Positions 55,074 through 64,000 of a stretch of 64,000 bases of DNA are shown here, in pieces. Made by a program: the position numbers and the translations under genes. The notes beneath the pieces were generated by a model. The model saw nothing but the letters and a program-made list of their open reading frames with translations. It had not been told where the DNA came from and did no database searches. The stretch's first letter is position 1, and each line of letters opens with the position of its first letter. This stretch comes from Pisaster brevispinus (lineage: Eukaryota > Echinodermata > Asteroidea > Forcipulatida > Asteriidae): positions 22,004,500 to 22,068,499 of the forward strand of contig JAMKCF010000008.1 in assembly GCA_023634235.1 (NCBI GenBank), written 5' to 3'.

Positions 55074-55384
55074 CTGAGGGGAAAAATGACAGGAATTTAT
55101 TTTTTTTTATGAAAAACTTGCAAAACTGCAAAATTTCTTTGGAACTGGACCAAAAAGCGACCAGCGCGAATCAGTATTCATAAATACCTTGGAGAGTTTA
55201 TTCATTCCGATTGGTCAAGATGTGATCACGTGCTAGTTTCACCGCTCTTAAATCACCATTGAATTTGTAGTAGGAAATGTTTAAGACCAGTTGGATGACA
55301 CAAAAATAGTGGGGGACAAACTTTTCAGGATGCTGCTTCCCACCTGTGCTCAGACCTTCAGGAACATAATCAGTGGCCGATTGT

Positions 55385-55800
55385 TTAAGAGAAGGAAGGG
55401 GGACAGGAGAAGGAGGCGCTAACCGTGGTGTTTCTGATCAGCAGAGTGTGGATGGGTTCGAGTCCTGGTCCTGACACTTGTGTTCTGAAACAAGACACTT
55501 GACCACTGTTGCGGCGTCCTTTAGGATGGGACGTAAAGCCGTTGGTCCCGTGTGTTGTGTAATGCAAGTAAAAGAACACAGTGCACTTCTCGAAAAGAGA
55601 AGGGGTTCGCCCCGGTGTTCCTGGTTTGATTGGCTACATATTGCGCCACAGCACCTTGTAAACCATTACACGGTGCTATGTAAAAGAGTAGGTCTCATAC
55701 TTCAGAAACGTAGCTACACGTACCTTGCAGGAAAATACGGAATGTTGAAGTGCCTTAAGCGTCACTGAGTGACTGATGTAAGAAGCCACTACTATTATTA
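55385..55800 (+). mobile_element. tRNA-Leu-type SINE with degraded head
   Basis: The body is well kept: GGATGGGACGTAAAGCCGTT, GAAGGGGTTCGCCCCGGTGT, CACAGCACCTTGTAAACCAT and AAGCGTCACTGAGTGACTGA. The head keeps GTGTTTCTGATCAGCAGAGT and GGTTCGAGTCCTGG but has lost the A box. It lies in a DDX54 intron. Confidence 0.8.
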
Positions 55801-56134
55801 ATAAATATGCCTAATTTTCTAGAAGTTCTCTAAAAAACAAAAACGGCAAACAACTGTCTCTACACACTGTGGTTTTCCAACTTTTTTGCACCATTTTTAT
55901 TCAGGTTCCCATTTACACATCTGGGCTAAGAGAAGCAACTATGGTTAAGTACCTTGCTTAAGGACACAAGTGCCATGACTGGGAATCAAACCCACACTCT
56001 GACAACCCCAGAACTGCTCTAGAGCCCTCGGTCAAGACAAGCCACTACCGATAGAGGGAGGGCTAGTTTGACCTCGCAGTGCTCATATTTCATTCAGTGT
56101 TTGCGGTGTACAGTGATTCCTCACCTCTTTCACA

Positions 56135-56255
56135 TATTCCACATGGTGTTTGGTTGCCATGAAGACGACGGTCAGATCGTCTGGTTTGACCACCTCCCGT
56201 AGAAGGTACAGCAGGGTGGCTATCTTATCAGACTGTCTCAGAAGAAGAAGGAGCT
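56135..56255 (-). pseudogene. DDX54: DDX54 exon with frameshift
   Basis: The acceptor TTTCAG precedes SSFF in the frame set by the previous exon, which then meets TGA. One base away the frame reads LRQSDKIATLLYLLREVVKP then DDLTVVFMATKHHVEYVKE before GTGAGG. VVFMATKHH is the conserved start of helicase domain 2 in DDX54. A single-base deletion in the TTCTTCTTC run is the likely lesion. Confidence 0.85.
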
Positions 56256-56283
56256 CTGAAAGGATCAAATGAGGTCATGTTAA

Positions 56284-56550
56284 TGAGCGGCATGGGTGGC
56301 TAGTGCGGAGAGCGCTCGCCTCTCACCAGTGTGGCCCTGGTTTGATTACAGGCTAAGGCCATATATGACTGGAGTTGTGCGATGGTTCTCTCCTATGACA
56401 CCAAGGGTTTTTCTCTGGGCCCAGTTTTCTTCCTTCCAGAAAATTCTAACACTTTCAATCTCTGGCTGTGCTTCCTGGTCATTTTATAGGTCCATGTAGC
56501 AGGCTGCCAAAGGGTGCATATGCGTACCTGGGGCTCAAACACGTTGTAGA
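56284..56550 (+). mobile_element. tRNA-Glu-like SINE
   Basis: GGCATGGGTGGCTAGTGCGG, AGAGCGCTCGCCTCTCACCA and GGTTTGATTACAG resemble a tRNA with a CTC anticodon loop. The body, with CTATGACACCAAGGGTTTTT and TTCCTTCCAGAAAATTCTAA, is SINE-like. It lies in a DDX54 intron. Confidence 0.55.
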
Positions 56551-56622
56551 CGCGTCTTTCACAAATCAGCTTATCAGCTGCGAGTGAAGATGATTAGCCC
56601 CCCAAATTAGTATAACATGTTG

Positions 56623-56975
56623 TAATAGACCTTATACATATGACGTTATTTGAGTGGGGCTCCTCACCTACATGTAGAGGTCAAAAGCACGTTGCTCATT
56701 GGCCAGTCATGTGTGCCGCACGTACAAATCTGTACATTTTCCATTGTTTCATCATCGGCTTACCGCTAAGAAGGCGGCTGGATGACGTCAATTCATAAGA
56801 GCCCAATTTCATAAAACTTGTAATGTAAAAACTTCCCAAGCACAAAAAAATAATGCTTAGCAAAAACTGGTTACAAGCAAAAATTCCATAAAGTTTATAT
56901 TGTTTTGGCTGGTGCCCCACTCATTTTTTGCTAAGCATAGAAAGTTGCTATATGAAATTGGGCCAAGGTCTTTAA
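56623..56975. mobile_element. TAATAGACC-family MITE with a second MITE nested in its right end
   Basis: The outer element starts TAATAGACCTTATACATATG then ACGT and reaches GATGACGTCAATTCATAAG near 56,799. The inner MITE, GCCCAATTTCATAAAACTTG to TATATGAAATTGGGCC, occupies about 56,801-56,964. AAGGTCTTT then resumes the outer terminal repeat. A clean copy of the outer element is at 61,621-61,798. Confidence 0.75.
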
Positions 56976-57059
56976 AGAAGAAGTTCAAGATTCGAGGTTC
57001 ATTTATTTGAAACCATGCCAGAAACAACGAGGACTACACCTTTTAAAAATACTGCAACT

Positions 57060-57400
57060 GGGTTTTTCAATGTGACATCCTGTGTTGAATGCATCTACTC
57101 AGTACACATTCAACCCTCTTACTGTTTGACCATTTATCATCATTATCCACTATAGTTTGGAATGATAGATGCAGCAAGCCTGCCTGTAATATGTCTGATA
57201 TCATGTGATGAAAGCAAACACAGAACACAGAACACAGAACACAGAACACAGTCAACCCTTCTACTCTTGGACCATTTAATACCATCCGCTGTAGTTTTGA
57301 ATGATAGATGTCAGCCTGCAATATGAAATCATGTGGTACACAAATGTACACAGTTGGTTCAGTGCAGAGGTGTGCCACCGTACACTACATAACCCAAGCA
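57060..57400. repeat. Minisatellite-like repeat with CAGTACACAGTCAACCCT units
   Basis: Units of about 110-150 bp with CAACCCTCTTACTGTTTGAC, GTTTGGAATGATAGATGCA and GATATCATGTGATGAA recur here and at 57,765-57,965. An ACACAGAAC microsatellite lies at 57,220-57,250. These repeats occupy DDX54 introns. Confidence 0.65.
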
Positions 57401-57638
57401 GTTGAATGGTTGTAAAATGGTCAGTAAGCTTGCTAAAAATGATACCAACAGAGGAAGAACAAACAGTCGTGTTAGTGCAAAAACTAAAAGAGCATTTACG
57501 TTATACGTGAGTTTGAATTGTCAAAACGTTGTACCTTGCTTAAAGTAACCCAAATGTACACACAATACAAGTACACACTAAGATATAACGATTTTTGCAC
57601 TGAGCACTTTTGCCCCAAGACACAAATGATTTTCATAC

Positions 57639-57729
57639 CTTGAGTTGATCAGACATCTTCGTCTCCATGTCAAGCCGTATGAGGGTTGGGTCGTTCAGTC
57701 CAGTCTTGGCAAACTCAACAAAACTTTTG
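57639..57729 (-). pseudogene. DDX54: DDX54 exon, end of helicase domain 1, intact
   Basis: The acceptor AAATCAG and donor AAG then GTATGA enclose KSFVEFAKTGLNDPTLIRLD then METKMSDQLK. It matches the DDX54 segment right after the SAT motif. It has no lesion, but the exons that should precede it are absent. Confidence 0.85.
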
Positions 57730-57764
57730 CTGATTTTCTTTATAATGAAAACCTACTACACACT

Positions 57765-57965
57765 GAAGGTAAAATGTCATCCATTGTGGTTTGGAATGAT
57801 AAATAAACTACACCAGCCTGAATTATGATATCATGCAATGAATGGTTGTACACAGTACACAGTCAACCCTCCTACTGTCTGACCATTTTGATACCATCCA
57901 CTGCGGTTTGGAAAGATAGATGCACTACATGTATGCCAGCCTCCAGCATGATATCATGTGATGAA
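57765..57965. repeat. Same minisatellite-like repeat as at 57.1 kb, occupying the gap in DDX54
   Basis: Two more units, with TTGTGGTTTGGAATGATAAA and CTGCGGTTTGGAAAGATAGA, lie between DDX54 exons 58,238 and 57,729, where the ATPase core exons should be. Confidence 0.65.
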
Positions 57966-58232
57966 CTCATTTACAATAATTTGGGGCTGAACAAAGACAA
58001 ATTGACTAGGGGCTCAGGCCTTGAACCTGTGACCTCTAAATTAATGTGTCGGCGCTCGACCAACTGAGCTACGTAGCCCTGATATTGGTGGTCTCCCTAT
58101 TTTGACAATATCTTTGTTCAGGGGTGCCAGTCAGAGGCCATTCAACCTGTAACTGCCGTAAAGCCAGGGATCACACCCAGATTTCAATACAACCTTGGAA
58201 GCTGCAGGAGAGGGATCACCTTAAGAGGATGA
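57966..58232 (-). mobile_element. tRNA-derived SINE (AGCTCAGTTGGTCG head)
   Basis: On the minus strand AGGGCTACGTAGCTCAGTTG then GTCGAGCGCCGACAC gives the A box, and GGTCACAGGTTCAAGGCCTG gives the B box. The body shares GAACAAAG, GGGGTGCCAGTCAGA and GCCAGGGATCACAC with the copy at 59,590-59,855. It ends next to a DDX54 exon. Confidence 0.75.
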
Positions 58233-58237
58233 CTAAC

Positions 58238-58308
58238 CTTTCTCTGGATTGGTGTTGGAATCTTGTAACCTTTCTTCATAATTCCGTTAAACACTGGATT
58301 ACTTAAAC
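58238..58308 (-). pseudogene. DDX54: DDX54 exon (Q motif), intact
   Basis: The acceptor TTGTAG and donor AAG then GTTAGT enclose, after a split Gly codon, [20 protein letters not shown] then QRK. The Gly-Tyr-Lys-x-Pro-Thr-Pro-Ile-Gln is the Q motif that recognises adenine in DEAD-box helicases. Confidence 0.9.
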
Positions 58309-58614
58309 CTACAAAGACACAGATCAGCTCAAACAATTAATATTTGACCTCTTATCACAAAATGTGGATAAGACCCTAACTGAATAGGTTGCTACAGCTA
58401 CGGCTGCGACTGTTGCTAAGGATTCAACATCATCACAGTACAAATACAGTGACAGGTTTTTTTTGTAAATTTCTAAGCAAATAGACACTGTGTTCAGCTG
58501 AAAATTTCACATGTAACTTTTATTGTATCTTTTGTTAAAATGTTGCCTGTAAATTAGCATTACGATGACAAAAACCAATCAGCGACCCTACATTTAAAGA
58601 AAGAAATGTCTCAC

Positions 58615-58741
58615 CCATCGACTGGAAACCTCCAGACTTCTTCTTCTTCCTGTTCATCTGTTTAACAAGTTCTCTTGTATCGGGCTCTGCATCTGAAGTG
58701 TAACCGTCTAGCTTGGGAAAACCAATGGACACTCTTCCAGG
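58615..58741 (-). pseudogene. DDX54: DDX54 exon, N-terminal, intact
   Basis: The acceptor CCCCCAG and donor ATGG then GTGAGA enclose [20 protein letters not shown] then [20 protein letters not shown] then SMG. The TSDxEPDTRExV and [12 protein letters not shown] signatures are specific to DDX54. No lesion. Confidence 0.9.
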
Positions 58742-58749
58742 CTGGGGGG

Positions 58750-59095
58750 GGGTAAGAACAAGAATTTGAATTCTTTACTGTTGACTAGTGTTGTACACAA
58801 TTATGATATTTTGAGTTTCACTGAAAAACTAAATAGTTTGTACATAGAACATGCTGTCCATTGGCAGTTTTTCAATTATTGTAACTTCGGTAAACTGTGT
58901 ATGTATCAGCAGCAACTTGTATGACATAACATGTATGATGTACATGTACTGTAGCCAAACTTGTTGGACTATTGTTATGGCTCTCTTTTAACTTTGGTAT
59001 TATCATAGTCACCATTACGACTATGAGTATGACAAGACCTATGTTAAAAAGAGCCATAACACTCTTGGAAACCAGTCATCTCGCCCCCCAGAAAA
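58750..59095. other. DDX54 intron sequence with an inverted repeat
   Basis: GTTATGGCTCTCTTTTAACT near 58,975 and ATGTTAAAAAGAGCCATAAC near 59,041-59,060 form an inverted pair of about 18 bp with few mismatches around a loop of about 45 bp. It could be a small MITE or a chance hairpin. No other feature. Confidence 0.45.
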
Positions 59096-59159
59096 GTCGG
59101 CCACTAGAAAGTCGCCCCCTAGCAAAGTCGTAAAATGATAGAGTCGCCCACCGAAAAAT

Positions 59160-59575
59160 ATAATAATAATAATATATTGTATTTGTATAGCGCCTACTTC
59201 AGGCCAGCCTCTAAGCGCTTAACATTCAGTATTTCCTGCAAGGTATTTGGGGCTACGTTTGAGACCTACTCCTTTACATAGCACCTTGTAATGGTTTACA
59301 AGGTGCTGTGGCGCAATATGCAGCCGATCAAACCAGGAACACCGGGGCGGACCCCTTCTCTTTTCGATAAGTGCACTGGGTTATTTTTCGTGCGTTACAC
59401 AACACACGGGACCAACGGCTTTACGTCCCATCCGAAGGACGAAGCAATCATGGTTAAGTGTCTTGCTTAAGGACACAGGTGTCATGACCGGGGCTCGAAC
59501 CCACACTCTGATGATCAGAAACACCAGAGCTTGAGTCCAGTGATCTTATCCACTCGGCCACGACACGCCACCAAA
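59160..59575 (-). mobile_element. Full-length tRNA-Leu-type SINE, reverse orientation, nested in another repeat
   Basis: The minus strand contains GGCGTGTCGTGGCCGAGTGG, CTCAAGCTCTGGTGTTTCTG, GGATGGGACGTAAAGCCGTT and CACAGCACCTTGTAAACCAT and ends in a TATTATTATTAT tail. It is flanked on both sides by AAAGTCGCCCCCTA-type sequence (59,100-59,150 and 59,576-59,595), so it inserted into a pre-existing element with that sequence. Confidence 0.85.
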
Positions 59576-59589
59576 AAAAAGTCGCCCCC

Positions 59590-59855
59590 TACTTTATTGG
59601 GGTAATTTGGGTTTGAACAAAGAAAAATTGACTGGAGCGGGACTTGAACCAACGACCTCCGGATTAACTACCGGCACTCTACCAACTGAGCTATCCAGTC
59701 ATATGTTGGCGGTCTCCCTATAAGTCAATATCTTTGTTCGGGGGTGCCAGTCAGAAGCCATTCAACTGTTAGCTGCCGTGCAGCCAGGGATCACACTCAA
59801 GTTTACGATACAACCTGGGAAGCGGCACCCATGATGGGATCACCTTAAGGGGATG
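59590..59855 (-). mobile_element. tRNA-derived SINE with a near-intact tRNA-Asn-like head
   Basis: The minus strand begins GACTGGATAGCTCAGTTGGT then AGAGTGCCGG and ends the head with GGTTCAAGTCCCGCTCCAGT. GACTGGA and TCCAGTC form a perfect seven-pair acceptor stem. The loop TAGTTAAT would present GTT (Asn) but lacks the invariant T before the anticodon. A SINE body follows that matches 57,966-58,232. Not a functional tRNA gene. Confidence 0.75.
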
Positions 59856-59859
59856 CGAC

Positions 59860-60660
59860 TTTTTAATAATAAATATCAAGTAATAAGCCACAATGTTTTG
59901 GGGTGATAGGAAATGTGTATTTACTTTATTTACTTCTTTTGTTGTTTTCAGTCATCTTTCCAAGGAGTCCTGAAAGTACTTGTTGCCAGAACTAAGGGCC
60001 TTTGCTTTTGCATCCCCAAATTTTGTGTGATTGGCAGAAAGAAACGCCTCGCCCTATTGGCTAAAAATTGCTCAATTCATTGCACTGATTGAGTGGTGGC
60101 CGTCAACAACCAGTTGACAAGACTTGACAAGCCAAGCATACAGAGAAGAGACAGCTGAACAGATTGTTTCACTTATCAGAGGGTTAGATCTGTGTAGCTC
60201 TGTGCTTATGTGCACTGGTATACCAGATTTTGTGTACATTTGTATGCAAGGAAAACATTTCACAGCCCATAATTTTTTTTTTACACAACTCTGGGAACTA
60301 GCTACCTAATGTCATGAATATTTGACATCCACTGTTCAGTCATTAATTGCAAGTATATCTCTTCAACAAATTTTTGACATCTTCCATCGAACTACCGAAG
60401 TTGTTAAAAACATTTTTAAAGGAGTACAGCGCCCCAGTTAGCCGGCCCGGTATGCCTGGGGTCTTTTTTTTAAACACTAATTACTATTTTAGAATTTTTA
60501 TATAATATATAATAAAAGTGAAAGCTGGTTAAAAACGGGTTAGCTGAATACGATTGTTCTTAATCTTTCACATATGTACACTGCCTAAATACTAGTTATG
60601 TATATGACCACTGGTCATTGTAGGAATAAGTAATAAATAGTACCAAGTGCTGGTGATATA
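59860..60660. other. DDX54 intron; shared block with 5.7 kb, otherwise nothing recognised
   Basis: At 59,950-60,030 the minus strand repeats the FGDAKAKALSSGNKYFQD-coding block found at 5690-5770. A 63-codon frame on the minus strand at 60,072-60,263 has no recognisable features. Confidence 0.4.
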
Positions 60661-60667
60661 ATTTTAC

Positions 60668-60816
60668 CTGTCTCTCTGTCGGAGCAACCGTGTCCGTCTC
60701 CATGTCCGTCTCCATATCCGACTCCATTCCTGATTCCATTCCACTGTCATCAATTTGTTTTGGTTTAACGTCGGCGTCTTTCTTTCCATTGGTTTCATAG
60801 CGCCTGGCAGGCCTTC
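60668..60816 (-). pseudogene. DDX54: DDX54 N-terminal acidic exon (probable)
   Basis: The acceptor CTGCCAG and donor CAG then GTAAAA enclose RPARRYETNGKKDADVKPKQ then IDDSGMESGMESDMETDMET then DTVAPTERQ. The acidic Met-Glu-Ser-Asp repeats are poorly conserved in the family, so the assignment rests on strand, phase (phase 0 into PGRVSIG) and position just upstream of the sure DDX54 exons. It is open. Confidence 0.6.
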
Positions 60817-60849
60817 CTGGCAGGGGAAAAAAAACCTGTACTCTGTACT

Positions 60850-61620
60850 GTGTACTGTGTGTGCTGTTTGGAAAACAAGAACCTTGAAGAGATAGAATTT
60901 AAATGAGCCAACAACAATGGGGCAGAGCCAGCCAGAGAAAGAGCCGAGACATCATCAAAAAGACATCAGAGTCATACTTCAGAGCGATGAGTTCCTAGTT
61001 CCTATGGTCAGAGAAACCCCCAGCAAAATAGTGTTTAACATTTCAATATATATCTCATCGCATTCTTTAAAACGATTGCTTATAAGTTACAATAATATCG
61101 AAATTTAGAATGAGAACTTACTACCTTTAGTTTACAAACTTGCTTTTTGTGCGGATTCCTTGTTTGTGATGAAGAAGACCAGACTCAAGTCAGCACTAAC
61201 TTTAGTGCTGGCACAAATTTAGTGCTAGCACCAAATTTTTAAAAACCTTGTCAACGACCGGCTTTGACAGACAGAAAGGAATTCGCAATTCCTTAATCTT
61301 TTCATTACTGTCTTCCTTATATCCCAAACCATCATCCGTAGGCACCCAGTCAAATTGGTTCACTAATTAGCTCAGCCAAACTAATTAAACTAGTGCATAA
61401 AAAAGACCTGCAAGCAAATTTACTATAAAAAATACACCATTTTCACTTGAAAAGTAGTCATTAAAAAATCTTCCCGCGATAACCCCCCTCTTATACATAA
61501 GGGTTAGGGTTAAGGTCTGTCAGAATTAGAGTACAGCGGGGTAGCCAGGGGGGGGGGGGGAAACAATCCCCCACAACTGACAAAGTCCTACCAACAACTG
61601 TCTGTTCGCACGAGTAAGTG
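60850..61620. other. No recognised gene
   Basis: A short inverted word pair, CTTTAGTGCTGGCACAAATT and TTTAGTGCTAGCACCAAATT, overlaps near 61,200-61,230. A CTAACCCTAACCC-like CCCTTATGTATAAG and GGGTTAGGGTTAAGG section is near 61,500. A ten-base G run lies near 61,550. No exon for the first DDX54 codons was found. Confidence 0.4.
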
Positions 61621-61798
61621 TAATAGACCTGATGCACATGACGTCATTTGAGATGGGCGCCCTCGCCTAGAGGTCAAATGGAGGTTGTTCATCGGTCAAT
61701 CCTGAGCACCACGCATACAAAACTGTGCATTTCCATTGTTTCGTCATCGGTTTACCTCTAAATGGCGGCTGTATGACGCCAATGCAAAAGGTCTATTA
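61621..61798. mobile_element. 178-bp MITE with TAATAGACC ends
   Basis: TAATAGACCTGATGCACATG then ACGTCA at the left is mirrored by TGACGCCAATGCAAAAGGTC then TATTA at the right, about 25 bp with several mismatches. The same family has a nested copy at 56,623. No coding content. Confidence 0.85.
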
Positions 61799-62143
61799 GC
61801 ATGTTTCATAGGACTCAATAGTGTCAAGTGCCTAGCTCAAGGAAGTGCCTAGCTCAAGGACACTCGCAATCGAACCCACACTCAATTGGTTCAGCCATAC
61901 GAACACGCCTCTTTGGTACGAATATAAATTAATCAAATATCATAAGAAACGGGACAACTTTTATTACAGTGCCGTGTTTAATGAATAAAGTCGGAATGTG
62001 TCAACAGCTAAAAAGCAAAACCATGTATAAATGGAATCATAGTCAAACATTGGGAAAATAAACCTTTAAACTACAACCTTTAAACAAATATAACCTTTAA
62101 ACTCTTGTTGAACTACAGGAAGAAGATGTGCATGCCAGGAATT

Positions 62144-62246
62144 AAGCCTGGTTCATACTTCCAAATGTTTGCGTCACAACTCTGTTTTCGCTGTGAATGT
62201 TTTGCAAGAGCACAGCTCAACTCTTGAGAAAGTATGAGCCGGGCTT
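62144..62246. mobile_element. 103-bp MITE with AAGCCTGGTTCATACTT ends
   Basis: AAGCCTGGTTCATACTT (62,144-62,160) mirrors AAGTATGAGCCGGGCTT (62,230-62,246), with two mismatches. One end of a relative is at 12,139. Non-coding. Confidence 0.8.
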
Positions 62247-62913
62247 TTCATAGAGGCCACAAAGCGCGAGGCCTTCAGTGTTGCCCTGGTCTTGGCCTTG
62301 ATGCCTAAAAATTTCCAATAGACTTTAATATTGTTGGGAATGCCCTTTGCAAACTGAAAATTGCCGTGCTCATTTCAAGGTAGAATTCCAGAGCTTGATT
62401 TCACCATAGAGAAAGTCCTTCCGTGGTCCTTTCTCTATGATTTCACAAATTACTTAGATTCATCTTAAGATGTTTTGACAAGAATTACAGTAAAGTGATT
62501 TGTTTTACGACACTTTGCTTGGCAACTGAGATTGATACACAGTTAAGATCAATCTTAGCTTATTGTGAAACCTGCTCCAGGCCTTGATGTGTCACCCTAA
62601 CAGTTTATATGCTATAACAACTGAATATATTTATATACAGTATAGTCTATATATAGTCTGACATATTATAACCAATTAAAATTACACTGTTGATTTGTCA
62701 AAATGTTGTCAAATGGCTACAAAAGAAATTGTGTCTTGCTAAAAGCAACTGAAAAAGTACTGGTGAACATATGAGCTCAAACTCCTCGGTAAAGTTTAAA
62801 CTTCATACTTTTTGGACAATTGTAGTCACAAAACAGTTCTTAAGAATATATTACACAAGTTGTATACAAAGGTGTGTGTCAATCAATATGACTAGTGCTG
62901 GAGGGCTCCCCCT

Positions 62914-62914
<1 letters not shown>
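62247..62914. other. No recognised gene
   Basis: AT-rich sequence with TATATATAGTCTATATATAG near 62,640. I see no exon. Confidence 0.5.

Positions 62915-62954
<40 letters not shown>
62915..62954 (+). repeat. 40-base poly(G) tract
   Basis: Forty consecutive G residues follow CCCCCTC. A C-rich stretch at 63,063-63,095 lies about 110 bp away on the same strand, so the two could pair or form G-quadruplex/i-motif structures. Long homopolymers are also sites of assembly uncertainty. Confidence 0.9.
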
Positions 62955-62957
<3 letters not shown>

Positions 62958-63227
62958 TGTGCCTCGGACTCGGGCAACATGGACTCGCCTACAGCACTGA
63001 ATACTGCAAAAAAAGTAGTCAATAGTTGTTAATGTTTTCGGTTCCAATGATGGGTAGACAACCCCCTCTCCCCACCCCCCACCCCCCCCCCCCCCGACAC
63101 ACAAGTGTGTAAACACCTGCAACCGGCAACCTCCTGTTGTCCCTCTTTAGTTTTATACACACTTTCCAACTGGGGATCTTTACCCAAGCAGGAACCCAAT
63201 TGTCCTCTTTTGTTATAGGTCCCCATG

Positions 63228-63614
63228 CTCAAAATTAACACTAGAACGCAGGCCCCAGGCCAGTGATTTTAGCTTTGTGGGACAGTAAATTAAAGACTTG
63301 TGTTTTTCAATTGAATAATTGATACTACACAGTGGATTGTCTTCTTTTTTTAAAAGTAATGTTCAAATGTTGACTTTGAGGCTGATAAATATGTTTCACT
63401 GCTGTTGAGTATTGAAAATTACTTACCTAGATAAAAAGACAAATGAGATAAATTTTCTCTCAGTGTCTGTACAAATAAAACAGTTTAAACTGTGAAAATA
63501 ACTTTTTTTCTCGTTTTTGTTCTGGTCTTGTAAACAAATTTCTAGTCCAGTAAAAGTTTTGAGGTACAAGCACCCGCAGTGTTTAGGATTTTCTTCTCAA
63601 ACTCAAGCCCTGGT
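63228..63614 (+). mobile_element. Nearly complete MITE of the GGCTCGAATTT family, degraded ends
   Basis: It contains GCAGGCCCCAGGCCAGTGAT then GACAGTAAATTAAAGAC in the 5' half. In the 3' half it has TCTGGTCTTGTAAACAAATT, CCAGTAAAAGTTTTGAGGTA and AAACTCAAGCCCTGG. The left terminal repeat has drifted beyond recognition; the right end keeps CAAGCCCTGG. Confidence 0.75.
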
Positions 63615-63849
63615 TCCTGGTTTGATTGTGAATACCTACCCACACACACACACACAAGCCTGCTACTTTGTTCTTGAGGGCAACACAGTTCTTCCTCTGT
63701 CAAAAAGGGCACCTCTATGAGAAAAATGAACAATTTGTTCAAGAACATTTCAAGATCCACCGAGGCAAAAACCAGGGCATGGAGGTAATCACCCTTCAAT
63801 TGTAACTGAATACTTCTTTCATAACTGGGCATTTACCACTTGCCAAGTG

Positions 63850-63965
63850 CCCAATTTCACGGTGCCTCTTTCTACAGAAATCCATGCTTACAGTGCTTAA
63901 AGATGGGCCATTTGTTAACAAGCAAACAGTTCTGTGGTAAAGCAGAGTTACGAAATTGGGTCCTG
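63850..63965. mobile_element. Short MITE, GCCCAATTTC ends
   Basis: GTGCCCAATTTCACGGTGCC at the left and GAGTTACGAAATTGGGTCC at the right are inverted relatives of the GGCCCAATTTCAT family. The internal sequence is short and non-coding. Confidence 0.6.
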
Positions 63966-64000
63966 TTGTTAATGGAATGGTCGAATCATATTAACCCATG

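Larger units (their letters stand above)
54868..60816 (-). pseudogene. DDX54: DDX54-like DEAD-box helicase pseudogene lacking core exons
   Basis: Minus-strand exons in order: 60,816-60,668, 58,741-58,615, 58,308-58,238, 57,729-57,639, 56,255-56,135, 55,073-54,868. They match the N-terminal acidic region, the [12 protein letters not shown] motif, the Q motif and the start of the second RecA domain of DDX54, a nucleolar DEAD-box RNA helicase and co-regulator. The exons for motif I (ATP-binding), motif II (DEAD) and SAT are absent: only about 500 bp of SINE and minisatellite separates 58,238 from 57,729. Frameshifts occur at 56.25 and 55.0 kb, and motif VI is changed. C-terminal exons are missing toward 54 kb. 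Unprocessed pseudogene, or a locus collapsed in assembly. Confidence 0.85.

Noticed and set aside
59626..59700. tRNA-Asn gene
   Set aside because: The acceptor stem is perfect, but the base before the anticodon is wrong and a SINE body shared with 57,966-58,232 follows directly.
61495..61520. Telomere-like GGGTTAGGGTTAAGG
   Set aside because: Only two or so repeat units are present, too short to be an interstitial telomere tract.

Overview
The window looks like nuclear DNA of a marine invertebrate deuterostome, most likely an echinoderm. The basis is short exons with GT/AG borders, AT-rich introns, abundant tRNA-derived SINEs, palindromic MITEs, Penelope-like (PLE) and non-LTR retroelement remnants, and broken copies of conserved animal genes. 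There are no operons and no intact complete host gene. The lineage is inferred from repeat style and protein resemblance, not from a database search.

Layout. 0.9-5.6 kb: a satellite-like array (period about 187 bp) whose monomers carry an 18-bp palindrome. 5.9-8.0 kb: two minus-strand exon remnants of an unrecognised gene, the second abutted by a retroposon tail. 10.7-11.6 kb: a TIR element. 13.2-27.8 kb: a minus-strand CTR9 (PAF1 complex TPR subunit) pseudogene that keeps its introns but has a premature stop, frameshifts and stop-bearing insertions. Its middle lies in a 4.64-kb head-to-tail tandem duplication (15,226-19,864 and 19,865-24,502) whose breakpoint falls inside a CTR9 exon. 25.0-27.4 kb: a 2.3-kb TIR element. 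29.65-30.68 kb: a decayed gene with a chromo-barrel-like motif, split by a MITE with a clear 5-bp target duplication. 32.1 kb: a lone THAP-like first exon.

34.2-37.4 and 46.6-50.5 kb: two diverged copies of one block. Each holds the C-terminal end of a PLE, inverted-repeat arms related to a PLE terminal repeat, and an Ig-like exon remnant. CUB-like exons lie beside both. Motifs matching hammerhead ribozymes occur in the PLE-like repeats, the best at 18,220-18,263 and its duplicate at 22,858-22,901. 39.0-41.0 kb: a 2-kb minisatellite with a 12-bp unit. 41.2-44.2 kb: tandemly amplified MITE-like units that carry an exon-like segment. 51.2 kb: a separate CTR9 C-terminal fragment. 52.0-54.1 kb: a dead non-LTR retrotransposon with a C-terminal zinc knuckle and restriction-like endonuclease signature. 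54.9-60.8 kb: a minus-strand DDX54-like pseudogene lacking the exons for the helicase ATPase core. The rest is SINEs, MITEs and simple repeats.

Overall this is a gene graveyard and repeat-rich interval. Because the 469-codon retrotransposon frame and several exons are intact while many other exons carry lesions, pseudogene decay fits better than uniform sequencing error. Assembly artefact remains possible, especially for the tandem duplication. All coordinates and translations were read by eye.
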